Assembly: GCA_017302165.1 (NCBI GenBank)
Contig: JAFLCW010000002.1
Location: 186,001 to 250,000, forward strand
DNA from: Alphaproteobacteria bacterium
Lineage (GTDB): Bacteria > Pseudomonadota > Alphaproteobacteria > Micavibrionales > Micavibrionaceae
Length of the DNA: 64,000 nt
Reading direction: 5' to 3'
Shown: one piece after another, positions 1-8,345 of the stretch
Numbering within the stretch: the stretch's first letter is position 1
Layout: each line of letters begins with the position of its first letter
Position numbers and translations under genes: made by a program
The notes under the pieces: model-generated
What the model saw: the letters and a program-made list of their open reading frames with translations, nothing else
Databases searched by the model: none
What the model was told of the DNA's origin: nothing

Positions 1-1
1 T

Positions 2-502
2 GACCCAAAATCCATGGGGGAAAAAGAAACAGGTGCGTCCGTGTCCGCCCCTATTTTTGGTGCCTTCATGAAACAAGCCTTAGGCGACGAACCGCCCATG
101 CCGTTCCGCATTCCGCCGGGCATTAAACTGGTGCGTATCAATGCCGCCACGGGGCGCACCGCCATGCCGGGGGATAGTAACGTCATCTGGGAGAGTTTTG
201 TGACAGGCACAGAACCTAATTTGGATGATTATGTCCTTGATACGGGCGTCGTCACAGGTCTGGGTGAAAGCTATATGCCCTATGGCGCAAGCCCCGATGA
301 CGCGCCGTATGATCCGAATAATGCCTATCCGCCGGCAGATACCCCTGTCTATCAGGATGGACAGGTGGAAACATACCGCCCGGATGATCCCTTTACCTCT
401 TTTAGTCGGCCTTCGAACGACCTGCCGGATCAAACAATGCCCGCACCTCCCCCGGCCATAGAGCCTGATCCGACCCTGACGGGGACAGGGGCACTCTATT
501 AA
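2..502 (+). CDS. Penicillin-binding protein 1A, C-terminal end (partial)
   Basis: This is the tail of a class A penicillin-binding protein, a bifunctional peptidoglycan glycosyltransferase/transpeptidase of the inner membrane. The frame is open to the left edge, so the catalytic domains lie outside the window. The visible part carries the family's C-terminal signature: a 'PKSMGEKETGA' stretch, then 'APIFGAFMKQAL', then 'PFRIPPGIKLVRIN' followed by TG. After about residue 60 comes a proline- and aspartate-rich, low-complexity tail with no domain, which is common in alphaproteobacterial PBP1A. An ATG at 14 is an internal methionine, not a start. The assignment rests on this conserved tail only. 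Confidence 0.82.
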   Translation, partial: DPKSMGEKETGASVSAPIFGAFMKQALGDEPPMPFRIPPGIKLVRINAATGRTAMPGDSNVIWESFVTGTEPNLDDYVLDTGVVTGLGESYMPYGASPDDAPYDPNNAYPPADTPVYQDGQVETYRPDDPFTSFSRPSNDLPDQTMPAPPPAIEPDPTLTGTGALY

Positions 503-539
503 GGTTGTCAACATAGCCATTTTGTCTTAAAAACAGCGC

Positions 540-986
540 ATGAAAATATCATCCAAAGCCAAAGGCAATTTCCATGAAAGCTTTGTGGAATTCGATCATC
601 CCGAAGGCCCCACCAACCGTAACTTTGGATACACGGTCGGGGGTATTCTGTTGGTACTGGGGATACTCAAGGCTATTTTTCATTATTCATTTTTTGTACC
701 AATCCTTCTGATTGTGGGCGCAGGTTTAGTGACCGCGGCGGCACTCAAGCCTGAATCATTGACCAAGGCTAACGCAGGCTGGATGAAATTCGCAGAAATT
801 CTGTTTCACATTATCAATCCGGTGGTCATGTTTTTGATGTTTGTCATCTGTTTCGTCCCGGCAGGGCTCATCATGAAACTGATTAAATTTGACCCCATGC
901 GCCGGCGTTTTGACCCGTCTGCCAAAACTTATTGGGTGGAAAAACCAAAAACAGACTTGCCCGACCCCATGAAATATCAATTCTAG
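540..986 (+). CDS. SxtJ-like membrane protein
   Basis: A 148-residue membrane protein with hydrophobic segments at about residues 30-50, 52-70 and 88-112, and a basic C-terminal tail rich in Pro and Lys. It resembles the SxtJ family, small membrane proteins that recur beside O-carbamoyltransferases. It is the first gene of a tight rightward cassette followed by a DUF5989 peptide, a carbamoyltransferase and an SGNH hydrolase. Its biochemical role is unknown; the neighbourhood suggests a membrane partner for carbamoylation of an envelope or exported glycoconjugate. Confidence 0.7.
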   Translation: MKISSKAKGNFHESFVEFDHPEGPTNRNFGYTVGGILLVLGILKAIFHYSFFVPILLIVGAGLVTAAALKPESLTKANAGWMKFAEILFHIINPVVMFLMFVICFVPAGLIMKLIKFDPMRRRFDPSAKTYWVEKPKTDLPDPMKYQF

Positions 987-992
987 GAGACC

Positions 993-1145
993 ATGATGGA
1001 TTTTATCAAAGAACTTTGGATGTTTTTAAAAGTACGCAAGAAATTCTGGCTCTTGCCGATTTTGATTATTCTGGTGATGTTCGGCGGCCTGATTGTGATG
1101 GCCAAAGGCTCGGCTGTGGCTCCCTTTATTTACACGATCTTTTAA
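993..1145 (+). CDS. DUF5989 family 50-residue membrane peptide
   Basis: Fifty residues (MMDFIKELW... ending APFIYTIF): a short amphipathic basic start, one transmembrane helix at about residues 19-37, and the conserved end AKGSAVAPFIYTIF typical of DUF5989. A strong ribosome binding site (AGGAGA) lies 5-6 bases before the ATG at 993; a second ATG follows directly at 996. It ends 3 bases before the carbamoyltransferase start. Such peptides are commonly found next to SxtJ-like proteins and carbamoyltransferases. Function unknown. Confidence 0.8.
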   Translation: MMDFIKELWMFLKVRKKFWLLPILIILVMFGGLIVMAKGSAVAPFIYTIF

Positions 1146-1148
1146 CAC

Positions 1149-3011
1149 ATGGTTATTCTGGGCATCTCTGCTTTTTATCATGACTCGGCGGCGGCGCTGG
1201 TGCGCGATGGCGTGATCGTGTCGGCGGCACAGGAAGAACGGTTCACCCGTAAAAAACATGATGCCAATTTTCCTGAACAGGCCATTCGTTTCTGTCTGGA
1301 ACAGGCGGGATTAACGCTGGATCAAGTCGATCATATCGTCTTTTTTGAAAAACCTCTGGTCAAATTCGAACGGCTTCTTGAAACCTATCTGGCCTTTGCG
1401 CCGCGGGGCTTCATGTCGTTTAAAAAAGCCATTCCGCTGTGGCTCAAGGAAAAATTATTCCAGAAAAAATTGCTGACGGATTCTCTGGCGGAAATGATCG
1501 AGACAAAACCATCCAAGGCCTTAAAATCGGCCATAACCAAAAAACTTCTTTTTTCTGAACATCACCAAAGCCACGCGGCGAGTGCGTTCTTCCCGTCGCC
1601 CTTTGAAAAAGCCCTTGTCCTGACGATGGACGGGGTGGGGGAATGGGCGTCAACATCGGTGGGTATCGGCGATGGCAATACGCTGACAATCCAAAAGGAA
1701 ATTCATTTTCCCCATTCGCTGGGGCTCTTATACTCTGCCTTTACCTACTACACCGGGTTTAAGGTTAATTCCGGGGAATATAAAGTCATGGGTCTGGCAC
1801 CTTATGGCGAGCCAAAATATGTCGATACCATCATGAATCATCTGATCGATGTCAAAGATGACGGATCATTCCGGCTCAACATGGATTATTTTGATTACGC
1901 CACAGGTCTAACCATGACCAACCAGAAATTCGCGGATCTGTTTGGGGCTCCGGCGCGCACGGGAGAAACGATGTTGACCCAGCGCGAGATGGATTTGGCG
2001 GCCTCAGTTCAGGCGGTCACCGAAGAAGTCGTCCGCCGCATGGTCAAATCGCTGGCGCGTGAATATCCGGATATTCCGAATTTATGCCTCGCAGGCGGCG
2101 TCGCGCTGAACTGCGTGGCCAACGGCAAAATTCTGAAAGAAGGTTATTTTAAAAATATATGGATTCAGCCTGCCGCCGGGGATGCCGGCGGGGCACTGGG
2201 CGCGGCACTGGCGGCCTATTACCAGCACGGCAAAAACCCGCGTGTGGTCAAACCGGCACAAGATGCCATGAAGGGATCTTATCTGGGACCAGAATTTTCA
2301 GACGACGATATCGAAACACGGTTAAGTGCCATGGGCGCCAAATGCCATCGTTTTGCCAATGAAAATGACATGATCGATGCCACCGCCCATGCACTGGCCG
2401 AGGAAAAAGCCATCGGGTGGTTTCAAGGTCGTATGGAATTCGGGCCCAGAGCCTTAGGGGGACGTTCCATTCTGGGGGATGCACGTTCGCCCGGCATGCA
2501 GAAAACCTTGAACCTGAAGGTGAAATACCGCGAATCCTTCCGTCCCTTTGCGCCGTCTGTACTTCGGGAAGATGTGGGCACTTGGTTTGACTTAAATACC
2601 GACAGTCCTTACATGCTTCTGGTCGCGCCGGTAAATGATAATAAAACCAAACCCATGACCGAAGCCGAACAAAAACTGTTCGGGATTGATAAACTCAACA
2701 TTCCGCGGTCTGATATTCCCGCCGTAACCCATGTGGATTATTCGGCGCGTATTCAAACCGTACATGCCGATACCAATCCGAAATATCATGCGCTGATTTC
2801 CAAATTCAAATCGCTCACTGGATGCCCGGTTATCGTGAACACATCCTTCAATGTGCGTGGCGAGCCGATTGTCGGCACCCCCGAAGATGCCTTTCGGTGC
2901 TTCATGGGCACGGAACTGGATGTTCTGGTGGTGGGGAATTGCGTCATGTATAAACACGAACAAGACCCTGCCCTGGCCGCAGATTATAAAGACGCCTTCG
3001 AACTGGATTAA
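1149..3011 (+). CDS. Carbamoyltransferase, NodU/TobZ family
   Basis: A 620-residue O-carbamoyltransferase of the NodU/CmcH/TobZ type. These enzymes make carbamoyl-AMP from carbamoyl phosphate and ATP in a Kae1/YrdC-like part and transfer the carbamoyl group to a hydroxyl of a sugar or natural product. Visible marks are the N-terminal GISAFYHDSAAALV, the metal-binding EHHQSHAASAFFPSPF around residues 136-151, LAGGVALNCVANG near 320, GRMEFGPRALGGRSIL near 430, and the C-terminal NTSFNVRGEPIVGTPEDA near 565. Length is normal. It lies in an operon-like run with SxtJ-like, DUF5989 and SGNH genes, which points to an envelope polysaccharide or lipid as acceptor; the acceptor cannot be read from sequence. 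Confidence 0.93.
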   Translation: MVILGISAFYHDSAAALVRDGVIVSAAQEERFTRKKHDANFPEQAIRFCLEQAGLTLDQVDHIVFFEKPLVKFERLLETYLAFAPRGFMSFKKAIPLWLKEKLFQKKLLTDSLAEMIETKPSKALKSAITKKLLFSEHHQSHAASAFFPSPFEKALVLTMDGVGEWASTSVGIGDGNTLTIQKEIHFPHSLGLLYSAFTYYTGFKVNSGEYKVMGLAPYGEPKYVDTIMNHLIDVKDDGSFRLNMDYFDYATGLTMTNQKFADLFGAPARTGETMLTQREMDLAASVQAVTEEVVRRMVKSLAREYPDIPNLCLAGGVALNCVANGKILKEGYFKNIWIQPAAGDAGGALGAALAAYYQHGKNPRVVKPAQDAMKGSYLGPEFSDDDIETRLSAMGAKCHRFANENDMIDATAHALAEEKAIGWFQGRMEFGPRALGGRSILGDARSPGMQKTLNLKVKYRESFRPFAPSVLREDVGTWFDLNTDSPYMLLVAPVNDNKTKPMTEAEQKLFGIDKLNIPRSDIPAVTHVDYSARIQTVHADTNPKYHALISKFKSLTGCPVIVNTSFNVRGEPIVGTPEDAFRCFMGTELDVLVVGNCVMYKHEQDPALAADYKDAFELD

Positions 3012-3017
3012 TGTTCC

Positions 3018-4061
3018 ATGTCGGTATTTGAAAAAAACCCACGCCTGACGCTGGCGGCGTTCTGGTTTTTGCTGGTGGTCTTGGCTTGTGGATTGGCCGA
3101 AATCACGCTTCGTTTTATTGTGCCATACGATATCGGGTATTACACGGCTATCAAAAAACCGGGGGTCTATGAATATCCCTATGGCACGATCCATATCAAT
3201 CAAGATGGATATCCGGATACAGAGTTTGACCGATCCAGCCCCAAGAAGAAAATTGGCTACTTCGGTGATTCCGTCACGTTTGGCGTCGGTGCCGGGGAAG
3301 AATATCGTTTCTCCAATCTGCTCGAAAAAAACTATCCGGCTTTTGAACATTGGACATTTTCCATGATCGCAAATGGGATCGAAGATGATTTGATTGTGCG
3401 CACCGCCCGGGAATATGGTTTGAGCCGGGTAATCTATGCCTTGAATTTAAATGATATCATGCCTGTCACGGCACCGGATGACACACCAGAAACGCCTTCT
3501 AACCCTGAAACACCCGTGCTTCGAGTCGTGCAACAATGGATATGGGATCATCTGGATGCCACGCTCCGGGGTCATTCGTATCTCTATACCTCTGTACGGA
3601 CACTCCTGAAAAATGCCCTGCTTAAAATAGGTTACAGCCATACAGGGTTTGTGGCGGCGGAGCTATTCCCTCAGCAAAACCGTGACTTGGTTCTTGAAAC
3701 AGCGACACGTATCACGCAAATAGGCCATATCTTAAAAAAACAAGGCATTCAATTTTGTGTATTGATCTTGCCCTATGAAATGCAAATTTCCCGGGATGCC
3801 GCACAGACTTATCGTGACCTCGACATTGACTGGGAAGACGGGTTTGAAACCGGAAGCACACAAAAAATATTAAAACAGGGATTAAAAGGCGTTGCGCTGT
3901 ATGATGGCATGACTGCCTTTTCTGATGTCACAGAGTCCGCCCAAACCGGGGAATTTTTTGTCTACAACAAAGGGGACAAGATTGATTTCAATCACCCCAA
4001 CCGCGCCGGTCATGCCCGCCTTGCGGCCGGCATGATCGCCTCACGTTTCTGTGGGTTTTAA
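3018..4061 (+). CDS. SGNH/GDSL-family hydrolase, membrane anchored
   Basis: A 347-residue protein with an N-terminal hydrophobic anchor (about residues 12-34), then the SGNH block I motif GYFGDSVTFGVG at about residues 79-90 with the nucleophilic serine, and a C-terminal block V-like DFNHPNRAGHARLA around residue 325 supplying Asp and His. The fold is that of SGNH esterases and acetyl-transfer partners in polysaccharide modification. It starts 7 bases after the carbamoyltransferase stop, so probably the two are co-transcribed. A periplasm-facing esterase or acyl-carrying enzyme acting on the same glycan is the likeliest job. It converges with the peroxiredoxin gene, overlapping by 4 bases. 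Confidence 0.75.
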   Translation: MSVFEKNPRLTLAAFWFLLVVLACGLAEITLRFIVPYDIGYYTAIKKPGVYEYPYGTIHINQDGYPDTEFDRSSPKKKIGYFGDSVTFGVGAGEEYRFSNLLEKNYPAFEHWTFSMIANGIEDDLIVRTAREYGLSRVIYALNLNDIMPVTAPDDTPETPSNPETPVLRVVQQWIWDHLDATLRGHSYLYTSVRTLLKNALLKIGYSHTGFVAAELFPQQNRDLVLETATRITQIGHILKKQGIQFCVLILPYEMQISRDAAQTYRDLDIDWEDGFETGSTQKILKQGLKGVALYDGMTAFSDVTESAQTGEFFVYNKGDKIDFNHPNRAGHARLAAGMIASRFCGF

Positions 4062-4543
4062 AGACGGGTCAGACAAACCTCTGCCCCGGACAGTTCGAGG
4101 GCACCCGGGGCGGCTTCAACCTGCACATCTTCGATCACGCCTTTGTTGATGACCATCACATAGCGTTTTGACCGGAAAGATAATCCCGCGCCGGATCCAT
4201 CGAATTCCATACCAATCGCTTTGGTAAACGCGCCGTTCCCATCCGGCATCATGGTGACCTTGCCGTCGGCACCGGCCACCTCGCCCCAATGTTTCATCAC
4301 AAACGGGTCATTCACGGCAATGCAGATAATTTCGTCGACGCCTTTAGATTTGATATCGTCTGCCTTGGCGATATATCCCGGCAGATGTTTTTGCGCGCAG
4401 GTCGGGGTAAAGGCACCGGGCACCGCAAACAGGATCACTTTTTTGCCGGCAACATAATCTGCGATATTTATATCCTGCATGCCGTCTGCCCCCAGTTTTT
4501 TTAATGTTACCGAAGGAAGTGTGTCGCCTTTTTGTATGGTCAT
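4058..4543 (-). CDS. Peroxiredoxin, Prx5-like (AhpC/TSA)
   Basis: A 161-residue thiol peroxidase that reduces hydrogen and alkyl peroxides. The peroxidatic cysteine is Cys49 in GAFTPTCAQKHLPGY; further cysteines lie at about 74 and near the C-terminus. The motif VPGAFTPTC and the HWGEV/MMPDGNGAFTKAIGM region match the Prx5 group. No glutaredoxin domain is fused. It lies 33 bases downstream of a DsbD-N-like protein on the same strand, which may indicate a shared redox context. A clear Shine-Dalgarno (AGGAG) precedes the ATG. Confidence 0.9.
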   Translation of the reverse strand: MTIQKGDTLPSVTLKKLGADGMQDINIADYVAGKKVILFAVPGAFTPTCAQKHLPGYIAKADDIKSKGVDEIICIAVNDPFVMKHWGEVAGADGKVTMMPDGNGAFTKAIGMEFDGSGAGLSFRSKRYVMVINKGVIEDVQVEAAPGALELSGAEVCLTRL

Positions 4544-4576
4544 GATGATCTCCTGATAAAATTTAAGGTTAAAGAG

Positions 4577-5419
4577 TTAAAAATAAAATTCTTTTTCCGT
4601 GGCCTTGTCCCCTTTGACCAAGGTGGCACGAAGCGTACTGCCCAAAAAACTGCTGGTCAGATCACTCCCCTTGGGGGCATTGACGCGGATAATCGCCCGG
4701 TTGGGGCTTGAGGTATCGGACAAAATTTCCGGCGGGGACGACAGGCTCATCCCATTTGTTTCAATGAAAATATCCGCGCCCTGAAATCCCTCATCGGAAA
4801 AGGCGGTAAAGACAATATGTTCCATGCCCAGCACGGCCGTCTCTAAACGAAGTGTGCTTTGTTCATCGGCCGGGACAGGCACACGGGCACGTGCCATATC
4901 AATGCGTGATTGACTGGATGTCGGCACAGCGTCTCCTGCCGGAATCACCAACGTGGATGTCACATTCTGCGGAATACATATTTTAAGACAGACCAGTGCC
5001 TGAATATTGGCCGTGAGGGTAACGTCCTTTCCCGGTTCTTCAGGAATAATCACCAACGGCAACATCACATCTTGATCATACGCATACACAAACAGACCGG
5101 CTTCTTCTTTGCGTTTGGGCACAGGCCACTGCACGCGCACCTCTTTCACATTCTGGGATGATGACCAATCAAAACGGGGGGCAAGACCGGAATCCCCGGG
5201 CGTGCGCCAATAGGTATGCCATCCCGGCGCCAACGATATCTCCATCCCCCCCGGCAGTTCAGGCGCATCCCCCGTCCCAGCCACACCGGATATCAAGGTG
5301 GCTGTGAGGACAGGCTCAGACGGCATGGCCGGATTTCCGCTTTCTTGCGCAGACACGGTGGATATCCCGCCCCTAAAGGTCAGTAATAAAAAGGCCAATA
5401 GGATGAATAAGCGGGTCAT
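4577..5419 (-). CDS. Periplasmic DsbD N-terminal-like (DsbC-corrector) protein
   Basis: A 280-residue secreted protein: signal peptide at residues 1-24 (LLAFLLLTF..., VSAQ), then the domain found at the N-terminus of protein-disulfide reductase DsbD, with GWHTYWRTPGDSG near residues 66-78 and a Cys144-x3-Cys148 pair in ALVCLKICIP. In DsbD this domain passes electrons from the membrane domain to periplasmic partners. Here it stands alone, with neither the eight-helix membrane domain nor the thioredoxin domain. A partner such as CcdA elsewhere is expected but not seen. It is divergent from yqgE. Confidence 0.78.
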   Translation of the reverse strand: MTRLFILLAFLLLTFRGGISTVSAQESGNPAMPSEPVLTATLISGVAGTGDAPELPGGMEISLAPGWHTYWRTPGDSGLAPRFDWSSSQNVKEVRVQWPVPKRKEEAGLFVYAYDQDVMLPLVIIPEEPGKDVTLTANIQALVCLKICIPQNVTSTLVIPAGDAVPTSSQSRIDMARARVPVPADEQSTLRLETAVLGMEHIVFTAFSDEGFQGADIFIETNGMSLSSPPEILSDTSSPNRAIIRVNAPKGSDLTSSFLGSTLRATLVKGDKATEKEFYF

Positions 5420-5469
5420 GATGTGTGTTGTGATTGCTTTTTTCCGGAATTTTTGAAAATATAAAACCT

Positions 5470-6048
5470 ATGCTTAAAAAAGACAATTCCTATCTGGCCG
5501 GCAGGCTGTTGCTGGCGATGCCACATATGTCAGATGCCCGGTTTCATCGCGCGGTGATCTTCATGAGCGCCCATGACGCCAACGGCGCCATCGGTATTGT
5601 GGTCAATCATCCTATCCCCGTCATGACCTTTAAATCCCTGCTGGATCAATTTGATATCACCATCACAGATCAGGCGCGCCCTGATATTGCAGGTTATCCC
5701 GTTCTGGCCGGGGGGCCTATGGAACCCACGCGGGGATTCATGATTCATTCTAAGGATTTTGTGACCAACGATACCGTTCAGGCCGGAAATATGGCCATCA
5801 GCGGCACATTGGCCGCCCTGAAATCCGTAGCGCAAGGGATTGGCCCCAAGGATATGCGCTTTGCGCTGGGCTTTGCCGGATGGAGTGCCGGACAGTTAGA
5901 ACAGGAAATTCAGGATAATGCCTGGATGGTTGTCCCCGCCACGCATGAACTGGTGTTTCGCACCGCGCCCGAACTCATGTGGCAATCTGCCTTTGCCACG
6001 CTGGGGGTTAATCCCAGCCTGCTCTCCAGCCATGCCGGCCGGGCTTAA
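5470..6048 (+). CDS. yqgE: YqgE/AlgH family protein
   Basis: A 192-residue member of the UPF0301/YqgE/AlgH family. The start at 5470 gives the family-typical beginning LAGRLLLAMPHMSDARFHRA; the longer frame from 5434 lacks such conservation. Other family marks are GAIGIVVNHP, VLAGGPMEPTRGF and the later FALGFAGWSAGQLEQEI. Its biochemical function is unsettled; it has been linked to alginate regulation in Pseudomonas. No partner gene is visible beside it. Confidence 0.88.
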   Translation: MLKKDNSYLAGRLLLAMPHMSDARFHRAVIFMSAHDANGAIGIVVNHPIPVMTFKSLLDQFDITITDQARPDIAGYPVLAGGPMEPTRGFMIHSKDFVTNDTVQAGNMAISGTLAALKSVAQGIGPKDMRFALGFAGWSAGQLEQEIQDNAWMVVPATHELVFRTAPELMWQSAFATLGVNPSLLSSHAGRA

Positions 6049-6500
6049 AAACGGCACTTGACCCAAAACAGAACTGATTCTGGCCTGATTCCCTCTCGAT
6101 TCTGCCCTAGATTCGGCTTGAAATCAGAACAAAAATAGAACATATTGAGGTATAGCCAAAGCCGACCTCAAAATCTAGCGTACCGGCAGGGGGCTAACCC
6201 CGGTGAAATTTTTGATAATCATCGTTATTTTATTGCTTTTTATATTTACACAATAAGCCAGACAAAAAATAAACACGCCAATGTGTGCGTCAGTTCAACA
6301 GGTTGGTGAGGATCTCCACCGCTTTATCCCCGGTGATAGATCGTTTGCTTTTTTTGTTTTTCTGTTAGGAGAGACCACGAGATGTAGTATGCTGATCACA
6401 GATTGATCACTAGGGGTTGTGGAAACGGTTTCATCTGTCCACAGCTTCCTCCACAGAATCATGACGATACACACAACATGCCACAAGGGGGGCTAGGGGA
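6049..6500 (+). other. Intergenic region ahead of the ribonucleotide reductase operon
   Basis: A 452-base stretch with no convincing gene. It holds a sigma-70-like promoter with a LexA box (separate entry). There is a GGGG-CTAA-CCCC hairpin near 6188-6201, AT-rich sequence at 6205-6260, and an imperfect dyad ACAC-N6-GTGT at 6273-6286. A 42-codon frame beginning ATG at 6281 is open but has no ribosome binding site or family resemblance. If the promoter at 6118 serves nrdA, the leader is about 350 bases long. Confidence 0.6.
6118..6146 (+). promoter_or_regulatory. Promoter with LexA (SOS) box upstream of nrdA
   Basis: TTGAAA at 6118-6123, a 17-base spacer, and CATATT at 6141-6146 form a plausible sigma-70 promoter. 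The spacer contains GAAC-AAAAATA-GAAC at 6127-6141, a perfect match to the alphaproteobacterial LexA operator (GTTC-N7-GTTC on the other strand). A repressor bound there would block polymerase. The next gene on this strand is nrdA, 355 bases downstream; SOS control of dNTP supply is the natural reading. Confidence 0.68.
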
Positions 6501-8345
6501 ATGTTTGACTATGCACAAATCCAAGGCGGGAACCGGGTTCAAATCGACCGCAGCCGCGATTCCTATTTGACGAAATTCGGGATTGAAACCCTGTATGACC
6601 GTTATCTACTCCCTGAAGAAGGGCCGCAGGATCTGTTTGCCCGTGTCTCCATGTATTATGCGGATGACAGCGCCCATGCTCAGCGTATTTATGACTATAT
6701 CTCCAAACTCTGGTTCATGCCGGCAACCCCTATTCTCTCCAATGGCGGCACCAATCGCGGTCTGCCGATTTCCTGTTTCTTGAATGAAACCCAAGACAGC
6801 CTTGATGATATTGTTTCCCTGTGGAATGAAAATGTCTGGCTGGCGTCGCTGGGCGGCGGGATTGGGTCGTACTGGGGCAATGTCCGTTCGATCGGCGAAA
6901 AAGTCGGCCGTAACGGCAAGACATCCGGCATTGTGCCGTTCATCCGGGTGATGGACAGCTTGACGCTCGCCATCTCACAAGGAAGTCTGCGCCGCGGATC
7001 GGCCGCCATCTATCTGCCGATTCACCATCCGGAAATCGAAGAATTCATTGAAATCCGCCGCCCAACCGGCGGGGACCCGAACCGCAAAGCGCTCAACCTG
7101 CATCATGGTGTTCTGGTAACAAACGGGTTCATGCATGCCGTGGAACATGATGAAGAATGGGCGCTCAAATCCCCGAAGGATGGTGCCGTTGTCTCCAAGG
7201 TCAAAGCACGTGATCTCTGGATTCGCCTGCTCACCGCCCGCATTGAAACCGGGGAGCCCTACATCATTTATATCGATCACGTGAATGACCGTATTCCTGA
7301 CCACCACAAAATGGCAGGTCTGAACGTCAAGATGTCGAATCTGTGTTCTGAAATCACGCTCCCCACAGGACGTGACCATATGGGCAATGACCGGACGGCG
7401 GTATGCTGTCTCTCCTCACTCAATCTTGAAAATTTCGAAGTCTGGCAAGATCACCCGACCTTTGTCGAAGACATCATGCGGTTTCTGGATAATGTGTTGA
7501 CGGATTTCATTGAAAAAGCGCCTGATTCCATGAAACGGGCGAAATATTCCGCCATGCGCGAAAGATCGGTGGGTCTGGGCGTCATGGGGTTCCATTCGTT
7601 CCTGCAATCCAAAATGATCCCGATGGAAGGCGTGATGGCCAAAGTCTGGAATCGCCGGATGTTCCAGCATATCAAACGTCAAGTAGATGACGCGTCCGTG
7701 AAACTGGCGCATGAACGCGGTGCCTGCCCGGATGCCGCTGACTACGGAATCATGGAACGTTTTTCCAATAAAATGGCCATCGCCCCCACCGCCTCGATCT
7801 CGATCATCTGCGGCGGCGCATCACCGGGGATTGAACCGAATGCGGCCAATGCGTACACGCACAAAACGCTTTCCGGTTCCTTTGCGGTGAAAAATGCCTA
7901 TCTGGAAAAATTATTGGACGACAAAGGCATGAATACCGAAGATGTCTGGTCATCCATTTACACGAATGAAGGATCGGTTCAACATCTGGATTTCCTCTCA
8001 CAGGATGAAAAAGATGTGTTCAAGACCGCCTTTGAAATTGATCAACGCTGGTTAATTGAACATGCCGCCGACCGCACACCGTTTGTCTGTCAGGCACAAT
8101 CCTTGAACGTGTTCCTGCCGGCGAACGTCCACAAAAAAGACCTGCATGGCATTCATTTCGAAGCGTGGAAAAAAGGCGTGAAATCGCTCTATTATTGCCG
8201 CTCGAAATCCATTCAGCGTGCCGAAAGCAACGCGTCATGGATCAGAAGCCGTGAAAGCGAAGGCCGGGCACCGGAACTGACCGATGCGCAAGCCCCCAAG
8301 GCAGACAGCGTCAATAAATATGATGAATGTCTGGCGTGTCAGTAG
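6501..8345 (+). CDS. nrdA: Ribonucleoside-diphosphate reductase, alpha subunit (class I)
   Basis: A 614-residue catalytic subunit that reduces ribonucleotides to deoxyribonucleotides, with electrons from thioredoxin or glutaredoxin via the C-terminal cysteines. Visible are Cys92 (PISCFLNE), Cys282 with Asn280 and Glu284 (NLCSEITLP), the cysteine pair at 301-302, the GGGIG loop, the phosphate-binding PTASIS region, and the shuttle cysteines 610 and 613 in the final ECLACQ. It is much shorter than E. coli NrdA (about 760) and starts directly in the catalytic part, so the N-terminal ATP-cone is absent. The ATG at 6501 has an AGGGGA ribosome binding site. nrdB lies 1.4 kb downstream. Confidence 0.95.
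   Translation: MFDYAQIQGGNRVQIDRSRDSYLTKFGIETLYDRYLLPEEGPQDLFARVSMYYADDSAHAQRIYDYISKLWFMPATPILSNGGTNRGLPISCFLNETQDSLDDIVSLWNENVWLASLGGGIGSYWGNVRSIGEKVGRNGKTSGIVPFIRVMDSLTLAISQGSLRRGSAAIYLPIHHPEIEEFIEIRRPTGGDPNRKALNLHHGVLVTNGFMHAVEHDEEWALKSPKDGAVVSKVKARDLWIRLLTARIETGEPYIIYIDHVNDRIPDHHKMAGLNVKMSNLCSEITLPTGRDHMGNDRTAVCCLSSLNLENFEVWQDHPTFVEDIMRFLDNVLTDFIEKAPDSMKRAKYSAMRERSVGLGVMGFHSFLQSKMIPMEGVMAKVWNRRMFQHIKRQVDDASVKLAHERGACPDAADYGIMERFSNKMAIAPTASISIICGGASPGIEPNAANAYTHKTLSGSFAVKNAYLEKLLDDKGMNTEDVWSSIYTNEGSVQHLDFLSQDEKDVFKTAFEIDQRWLIEHAADRTPFVCQAQSLNVFLPANVHKKDLHGIHFEAWKKGVKSLYYCRSKSIQRAESNASWIRSRESEGRAPELTDAQAPKADSVNKYDECLACQ

Noticed and set aside
2592-3350. Long minus-strand frame of 252 codons
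   Set aside because: Shadow of the carbamoyltransferase and SGNH genes; no motif, no ribosome site.
6248-6287. Possible NrdR boxes upstream of nrdA (ACACAATA and ACAC-N6-GTGT)
   Set aside because: Match to the 16-bp consensus is poor and the spacing of about 24 bases is not the usual 31-32.
6425-6460. DnaA-box-like TGTCCACAG and CTCCACAG, hinting at an origin
   Set aside because: Each has two or more mismatches to TTATCCACA and there is no cluster, DUE or replication gene.
6295-6486. Minus-strand 63-codon frame in the nrd leader
   Set aside because: No ribosome site or similarity; would overlap the nrdA leader.
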